Positions 59,744 to 64,000 of a stretch of DNA of 64,000 nt are shown here, one piece after another (position 1 is the first letter of the stretch; each line of letters opens with the position of its first letter). The position numbers were made by a program, and so were the translations under genes. Below the pieces are notes generated by a model. It was not told the DNA's origin. It ran no database searches and saw nothing but the letters and a program-made list of their open reading frames with translations. Source of the DNA: Holophagales bacterium (lineage in GTDB: Bacteria; Acidobacteriota; Thermoanaerobaculia; Multivoradales; Multivoraceae); assembly GCA_009837885.1 (NCBI GenBank), contig VXSP01000043.1:62001-126000 (forward strand). Direction: 5' to 3'.

Positions 59744-60393
59744 GAATCGCGCGGAGACGCGCCGACGATCGAGGCGAACGGCACGCGAGCCACCGCGCCG
59801 GGAGAGTTGGGCTATTCGGAGGCAGCTTCGACCCGATCCACAACGGGCACATCCTGCCGGTGCTGGCGGCTCGGGAAGACCTGGATCTTGACGTCGTCCA
59901 CTACCTGCCGACCGCCAGGCCGCCGCACAAGCCCCGGGGGACGAGGGCGCCGGCGCTTGCGCGGAACACGATGGTCGAGCTGGCGCTTCTGCCCCACCCC
60001 GAGCTCGTCGTTTCGGACGTCGAGCTCGATCTCGGCCGGACCGCGTACACCGTGGACACGGTGGAGCGCTATGCGGCCGAGGACCCGGAGGCCGAACTGC
60101 ACCTGCTGCTCGGCGTCGACAGCTTCAACGATCTGATGTCATGGCGCCGGTTCGAAGACCTGATCGGCGCCGTCAGGCTGGTCGTTCTGGCCCGGCCGGG
60201 CGAAGGGGGCCTGGACCCGGCGGTGCGCGCGGCGGCCGAGGGGGCGCGCGGCTTCGACCTGGTCCGGCATCGCTCGGTCGATGTTTCGTCCAGCTCGATC
60301 CGCCGCCGGCTTGCCCGGGGCGAGGACGTGGATGCCGGGTTGATGCCCGCCGCCGTGCTGCGGTACTGTCGCAAGTACGGGTTGTACCGTTGA
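59740..60393 (+). CDS. nadD: Nicotinate-nucleotide adenylyltransferase
   Basis: A 217-residue nucleotidyltransferase that makes deamido-NAD from nicotinate mononucleotide and ATP. The HxGH fold begins GLFGGSFDPIHNGHI (about residues 24-38), with YLPTARPPHK, LLGVDSFNDLMSW and the C-terminal VSSSSIRRRL ISTxxxR-type motif. The first 22 residues are an Arg-rich extension not needed for the fold. ATG 59740 overlaps obg. The stop overlaps the rsfS TTG. Confidence 0.95.
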   Translation: MRIARRRADDRGERHASHRAGRVGLFGGSFDPIHNGHILPVLAAREDLDLDVVHYLPTARPPHKPRGTRAPALARNTMVELALLPHPELVVSDVELDLGRTAYTVDTVERYAAEDPEAELHLLLGVDSFNDLMSWRRFEDLIGAVRLVVLARPGEGGLDPAVRAAAEGARGFDLVRHRSVDVSSSSIRRRLARGEDVDAGLMPAAVLRYCRKYGLYR

Positions 60394-60842
60394 CGCAAGC
60401 GCAGACGCTCCAGGCCCCGTCGGGCGCCATCTCTCCCAGTCCCGAGGGGACCCCTGACTCCGAGGAGCGCGTCCGCGCGGTCGCTGCCGCGGCGCTCGAT
60501 CGAAAGGCGCAGGACCTTCGGGTCCTGGAGCTCACCGACGTCAGCGACTTCACGGACTACTTCGTCATCTGCAACGGCGCCAACGCGCGCCAGGTGAGCG
60601 CGATCGCGGAGGCCGTGCAGCGACGGCTGCGGTCCTGCGGCGCCCGTCCCCTGCACCTGGAGGGGTCGGGACAGGGTCAGTGGGTGCTGCTGGACTACGG
60701 CGACGTCATCGTCCATGTGTTCGACCCCGAACGGCGGGAGCTCTACCGGCTCGAGCGCCTGTGGTCCGACGCCCCGGACCGAACAGCGGAGCTGGCTTCG
60801 GACGGAGGACCGGCTTCGCATGGCGCTCCGGCTGCGACTTGA
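60390..60842 (+). CDS. rsfS: Ribosomal silencing factor RsfS
   Basis: A 150-residue RsfS/Iojap protein that binds L14 and blocks subunit joining. Core at about residues 28-130: ALDRKAQDLRVLELTDVSDF, TDYFVICNGANARQVSAIAE, HLEGSGQGQWVLLDYGDVIVH and VFDPERRELYRLERLW. It starts at TTG 60390 (TTGA overlap with nadD), giving a 25-residue N-terminal extension. The nadD-rsfS pairing is widespread. The 3' end overlaps thiS by 23 bases. Confidence 0.94.
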   Translation: MTQAQTLQAPSGAISPSPEGTPDSEERVRAVAAAALDRKAQDLRVLELTDVSDFTDYFVICNGANARQVSAIAEAVQRRLRSCGARPLHLEGSGQGQWVLLDYGDVIVHVFDPERRELYRLERLWSDAPDRTAELASDGGPASHGAPAAT

Positions 60843-61041
60843 GGTCAACGGCCAGGAGCGACGCCTTGCCGTGCCGGGGGCCGACGCCAGCGTGCTCGAC
60901 CTGCTGGAGAGCCTCGATCAGCATCCGAAGACGGTTGCGGTCGAGGTGAACCGTGAACTCGTGCCGCGTGCGCGGTTCGGCGACACCAGCCTCCAGGACG
61001 GCGACCGGGTGGAGATCGTCCGCTTCGTCCAGGGCGGTTGA
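60820..61041 (+). CDS. thiS: Sulfur carrier protein ThiS-like
   Basis: A 73-residue beta-grasp protein ending in the di-glycine tail (VRFVQGG) that is adenylated and thiocarboxylated. LRLEVNGQERRL, a PKTVAVEVNRELVPRARF stretch and LQDGDRVEIVRFV match ThiS, which donates sulfur for the thiazole of thiamine. ATG 60820 has GGAGG 11 bases upstream, inside rsfS. No other thiamine gene is adjacent, so a MoaD-like or other sulfur-carrier role is a minor alternative. Confidence 0.88.
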   Translation: MALRLRLEVNGQERRLAVPGADASVLDLLESLDQHPKTVAVEVNRELVPRARFGDTSLQDGDRVEIVRFVQGG

Positions 61042-61054
61042 CTGGCTGATCGGG

Positions 61055-61060
61055 TATAGT
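61055..61060 (+). promoter_or_regulatory. Candidate -10 box for the tRNA-Lys/tRNA-Leu transcript
   Basis: TATAGT 53 bases before tRNA-Lys, in the otherwise GC-rich gap after thiS. A TTGACT at 61038-61043 is only 11 bases upstream, too close for a normal -35, so the promoter is only partly supported. Confidence 0.35.
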
Positions 61061-61112
61061 CGTCCGTCGCTGCCGGCCGCTCGAGCGGCTCTTCAGAGGC
61101 GGCGCGGAGGCT

Positions 61113-61188
61113 GGGCCGCTAGCTCAATTGGCAGAGCAACAGACTCTTAATCTGTGGGTTCTAGGTTCGATTCCTAGGCGGCTCACCA
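61113..61188 (+). tRNA. tRNA-Lys (anticodon CTT)
   Basis: A 76-base cloverleaf: acceptor GGGCCGC pairs with GCGGCTC, anticodon stem ACAGA/TCTGT with loop CTCTTAA gives CTT (codon AAG), T loop TTCGATT. The 3' CCA is encoded. Confidence 0.96.
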
Positions 61189-61223
61189 TGCCTCGCCCCC
61201 GGCGGCTTCCGAGCCGCAATCGG

Positions 61224-61312
<89 letters not shown>

Positions 61313-61372
61313 CCCTTTCGCACGTCACCTGACCCGTTTCCAACCGGAACTTCCTGAATCTCCCGTTCGGCC

Positions 61373-62728
61373 ATGACTGTGGTGGTCTCCAAGCGGGATG
61401 TCGGCGTGTGCCGCCAGGAGTTCGAGATCGAGGTGCCCGCCTCCGAGGTGGACGCCGAGTACCTCCGGGTCGCCAGGGACTACCGTCGCCGCGCGCGCAT
61501 CGACGGCTTCCGCAAGGGGAAGGCGCCGCTCGACCTGGTGCGACAGCGGTTCGCGGGTGCGATCGGCGAGGATGTCTCCGAGCGCCTGGCTCCGAAGTAC
61601 TGGCGGAAGGCGAGCGAAGAGGACGGTGTGCAAGCCATGCTGCCGCCCAGCGTGGCGCCGGTGCGGGCAGCCCCGGGCGAGCCGTTGCGATTCACCGTGA
61701 CCGTCGACGTCGAGCCCGAGGTCGAGATCGGGGACAGCCGGAGCTTTGAACTGCCGCAGCCCGAGACGGACCCCAGCGAGGCCGAGATCGACGAGCTCCT
61801 TGAGCAGGTGCGACTCCAGCGTTCGACCTGGGTGCCGGTCGATCGGGCGGCGGCCCGCGGCGACCGCGTGCGAGGCAGGATCCACCGCGCCGCGATGCCG
61901 GGCTACGTCGCGGAAGCGGACGCCGAAGAACAACAGGACCAGGACGACCATCGCGGTCCGGCGACCCACGACATCGACCTCGAACTCGGCGACGAGCGCG
62001 CATGGCCCGAGCTCACGGACAACCTGACCGGCCTGTCGGCGGGCCAGAAGGCGGATTTCGAGCGCAAGGAGACGGAGGACGACGTCGAGCGGCAACGCGG
62101 CTACGAGATCGAGGTGGACGAGGTGCTCGAGCGCAAGCTGCCGGAGGTGGACGACGACTGGGCGAGCAGTCTCGCCGCCACGATCGAGACCGTCGACGAT
62201 CTGCGGCGCCAGCTCAGCGACCAGGTGCAGGCGCAGAAGGCCGAGCAGGCCGGGCAGCAGCGGACCGACGCCCTGCTCGACCAGTTGAGGGAGCGCTATC
62301 CGGTGACGCTGCCGGAGGCGGTCGTGGAGCGCGAGACGCTCCAGATGGCCAGGTCCTACGCGAACAACCTGGCTCGCCAGGGGTTCGACTTCGAACGGCA
62401 GCAGTTGCCCTGGGAGCAGTTGATGGAGGAGATCCGGCCGCAGGCGGAGAAGCGGGCGCATTCCTCGTTCCTGCTCGACCGGATCGCCCGCGACGACGGC
62501 GTCGAGGCGACGGCGGAGGACCTCGAACGGGCGCTGGAGATCATGGCCCGGGGCCGCAACACGAACCGCGGCCGGCTGCGGCGGGAACTGGAGCGGGAAG
62601 GCGGCCTGGAGATGTTGAGAGTCGAACTGAGACGGGATCGGACGGTGCAGGCGCTCCTGGCGGCCAACGCGCCGCCCGAGGAACCGTCCGCCCCGGCGGA
62701 CGAGCCCGCCACGGAAGGAGAGGACTAG
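61373..62728 (+). CDS. tig: Trigger factor (ribosome-associated chaperone, PPIase)
   Basis: A 451-residue chaperone at the ribosome exit tunnel. The N-terminal ribosome-binding domain has the signature GFRKGKAP (about residues 45-52); the middle PPIase-like domain (about 150-250) is poorly conserved and contains an acidic Gln/Asp insert (EEQQDQDDHRG); the C-terminal helical domain runs from about 255. The tail is acidic and Pro/Glu-rich. ATG 61373. It heads the conserved tig-clpP-clpX order. Confidence 0.93.
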   Translation: MTVVVSKRDVGVCRQEFEIEVPASEVDAEYLRVARDYRRRARIDGFRKGKAPLDLVRQRFAGAIGEDVSERLAPKYWRKASEEDGVQAMLPPSVAPVRAAPGEPLRFTVTVDVEPEVEIGDSRSFELPQPETDPSEAEIDELLEQVRLQRSTWVPVDRAAARGDRVRGRIHRAAMPGYVAEADAEEQQDQDDHRGPATHDIDLELGDERAWPELTDNLTGLSAGQKADFERKETEDDVERQRGYEIEVDEVLERKLPEVDDDWASSLAATIETVDDLRRQLSDQVQAQKAEQAGQQRTDALLDQLRERYPVTLPEAVVERETLQMARSYANNLARQGFDFERQQLPWEQLMEEIRPQAEKRAHSSFLLDRIARDDGVEATAEDLERALEIMARGRNTNRGRLRRELEREGGLEMLRVELRRDRTVQALLAANAPPEEPSAPADEPATEGED

Positions 62729-62732
62729 AACG

Positions 62733-62786
62733 ATGCTGGTACCGATTGTGGCCGGGCAGCGAAGTCCGACGGAAAGGGAGGGCTAG
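62733..62786 (+). other. 17-codon mini-frame duplicating the clpP start
   Basis: ATG CTG GTA CC... opens a frame of 17 codons (MLVPIVAGQRSPTEREG) ending in TAG three bases before the clpP ATG. Its first bases repeat the clpP start (clpP begins [18 protein letters not shown]), with the shared 12-base string GATGCTGGTACC at 62732 and 62789. It could be a leader peptide coupled to clpP translation, or the remains of a short tandem duplication. Confidence 0.55.
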
Positions 62787-62789
62787 GCG

Positions 62790-63380
62790 ATGCTGGTACC
62801 CATGGTCGTCGAGCAGACGAACCGGGGCGAACGGGCCTATGACATCTACTCGCGCCTGCTCAAGGACAACATCGTCTTTCTGGGCAGGCCGATCGACGAT
62901 GACGTGGCGAACCTGGTGATCGCGCAGATGCTCTTCCTCGAGTCCGAGAACCCGGAGAAGGACATCTCGCTCTACATCAACTCGCCGGGCGGCTCGGTGA
63001 CCGCCGGCTTCGCGATCTACGACACGATGCAGCACGTCAAGCCGGACGTTTCCACTCTCTGCGTGGGTCAGGCGGCGTCCTTCGCGGCGGTTCTGCTCGC
63101 GGGTGGCGCGGAGGAGAAGCGGATGGTGCTGCCGAACGCCAGGGTGTTGATTCACCAGCCCTGGGTGCAAAGCCTCGGCGGCCAGCAGACGGACATCGAC
63201 ATTCACGCCCAGGACCTGCTGCGGATGCGCGGCCGGATCGACGAACTGCTTGCTCTGCACACCGGAAAGTCGATCGAAGAGGTCCACGCCGACACCGAGC
63301 GGGACAAGATCCTCACCGCCGAAATGGCGGTCGAATACGGGCTCGCCGACCGTGTCGTCGAGCGCCGCGGGGCCTCCTGA
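62790..63380 (+). CDS. clpP: ATP-dependent Clp protease proteolytic subunit
   Basis: A 196-residue serine protease that forms the two-ring ClpP chamber. The triad is in place: Ser97 (GQAASFAA), His122 (LIHQPW) and Asp172 ([19 protein letters not shown]). [19 protein letters not shown] forms the substrate groove. The loop after the catalytic His is [18 protein letters not shown], one residue longer than the common 'QP.GG..GQA(T/S)DIEIHA'. The propeptide is short. Strong GGGAGGG ribosome-binding site overlapping the end of the mini-frame. clpX follows after 132 bases. Confidence 0.96.
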   Translation: MLVPMVVEQTNRGERAYDIYSRLLKDNIVFLGRPIDDDVANLVIAQMLFLESENPEKDISLYINSPGGSVTAGFAIYDTMQHVKPDVSTLCVGQAASFAAVLLAGGAEEKRMVLPNARVLIHQPWVQSLGGQQTDIDIHAQDLLRMRGRIDELLALHTGKSIEEVHADTERDKILTAEMAVEYGLADRVVERRGAS

Positions 63381-63512
63381 CAGTCGCCAGACGGAGCTTC
63401 GGCGGCGAGCCCCAGGGTCCTGGCCGTGCTAGCATCCGATGGTGCGCACGGCCTTTAGAGCCCGTGCGAAGAGGCCAAACGAGACGCGAGAAACGAGCCG
63501 GAACGACCAATC

Positions 63513-64000
<488 letters not shown>

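Overview
The window is one continuous, gene-dense stretch of high-GC bacterial chromosome, apparently from a diderm with lipid A: waaA, lpxK and lpxC are all present, along with type II secretion genes. Several traits together suggest an Acidobacteriota (Thermoanaerobaculia-like) genome: an NtrY/NtrX pair in the lpxC run, a very large TPR + FG-GAP + ASPIC/UnbV protein, SelB, frequent GTG/TTG starts, and many 4-base ATGA/GTGA/TTGA stop-start overlaps. This placement is inference; there is no 16S rRNA here. No gene-free stretch exceeds 300 bases. The longest are 25281-25571 and 30463-30723, both described below.

Layout. 1-3870 (minus): an operon of ECF sigma factor, anti-sigma factor, short secretin-domain protein, gspF and gspE (cut by the left edge). 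4014-6283 (plus): waaA-lpxK. 6395-8976 (plus): a small accessory island with an Rpn-family nuclease, a decayed lpxK fragment, an unknown protein and an HNH restriction-type nuclease. 9038-14092 (minus): a sodium symporter and a 1184-residue TPR/FG-GAP protein. 14160-16886 (plus): polA. 16968-25280 (minus): lpxC, DUF4390, ntrY, ntrX, selB and an F420-type LLM oxidoreductase. 25572-33442 (plus): smpB, uvrA, a sigma-54-type activator, then a sigma-54 promoter in front of a small membrane protein and a partner-switching module (RsbW-like kinase, STAS protein, SpoIIE-type phosphatase). 33478-34872 (minus): a TldD/PmbA protein. 34897 onward (plus, apart from a minus-strand tRNA-Ala): an exported Pcm, DUF883 and small membrane proteins, a metallophosphoesterase, two M16 peptidase subunits, gcvT-gcvH, larE-larB. 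43708-48472 (minus): queA and a peptide-type ABC importer without ATPases. 48490-57857 (plus): histidine kinase, alpha-2-macroglobulin and PBP1C. 58039-64000 (plus): rplU-rpmA-obg-nadD-rsfS-thiS, tRNA-Lys, tRNA-Leu, tig-clpP-clpX (cut by the right edge).

The main unexplained structure is a GC-rich modular hairpin repeat that begins TGGGTGCGC. It occurs between convergent genes (16908, 33408), where it even supplies the last codons and stop of the SpoIIE phosphatase gene. It also occurs as a 207-bp, 69-codon element with 13-bp terminal inverted repeats, inserted in frame inside an M16 peptidase gene (38032-38238). Other notable points: a truncated lpxK copy directly behind the Rpn nuclease gene; duplicated gene starts before the STAS gene and before clpP; a canonical sigma-54 promoter next to an activator whose GAFTGA loop is altered; a metallophosphoesterase that appears to start at CTG; and a PolA whose proofreading site residues are gone.
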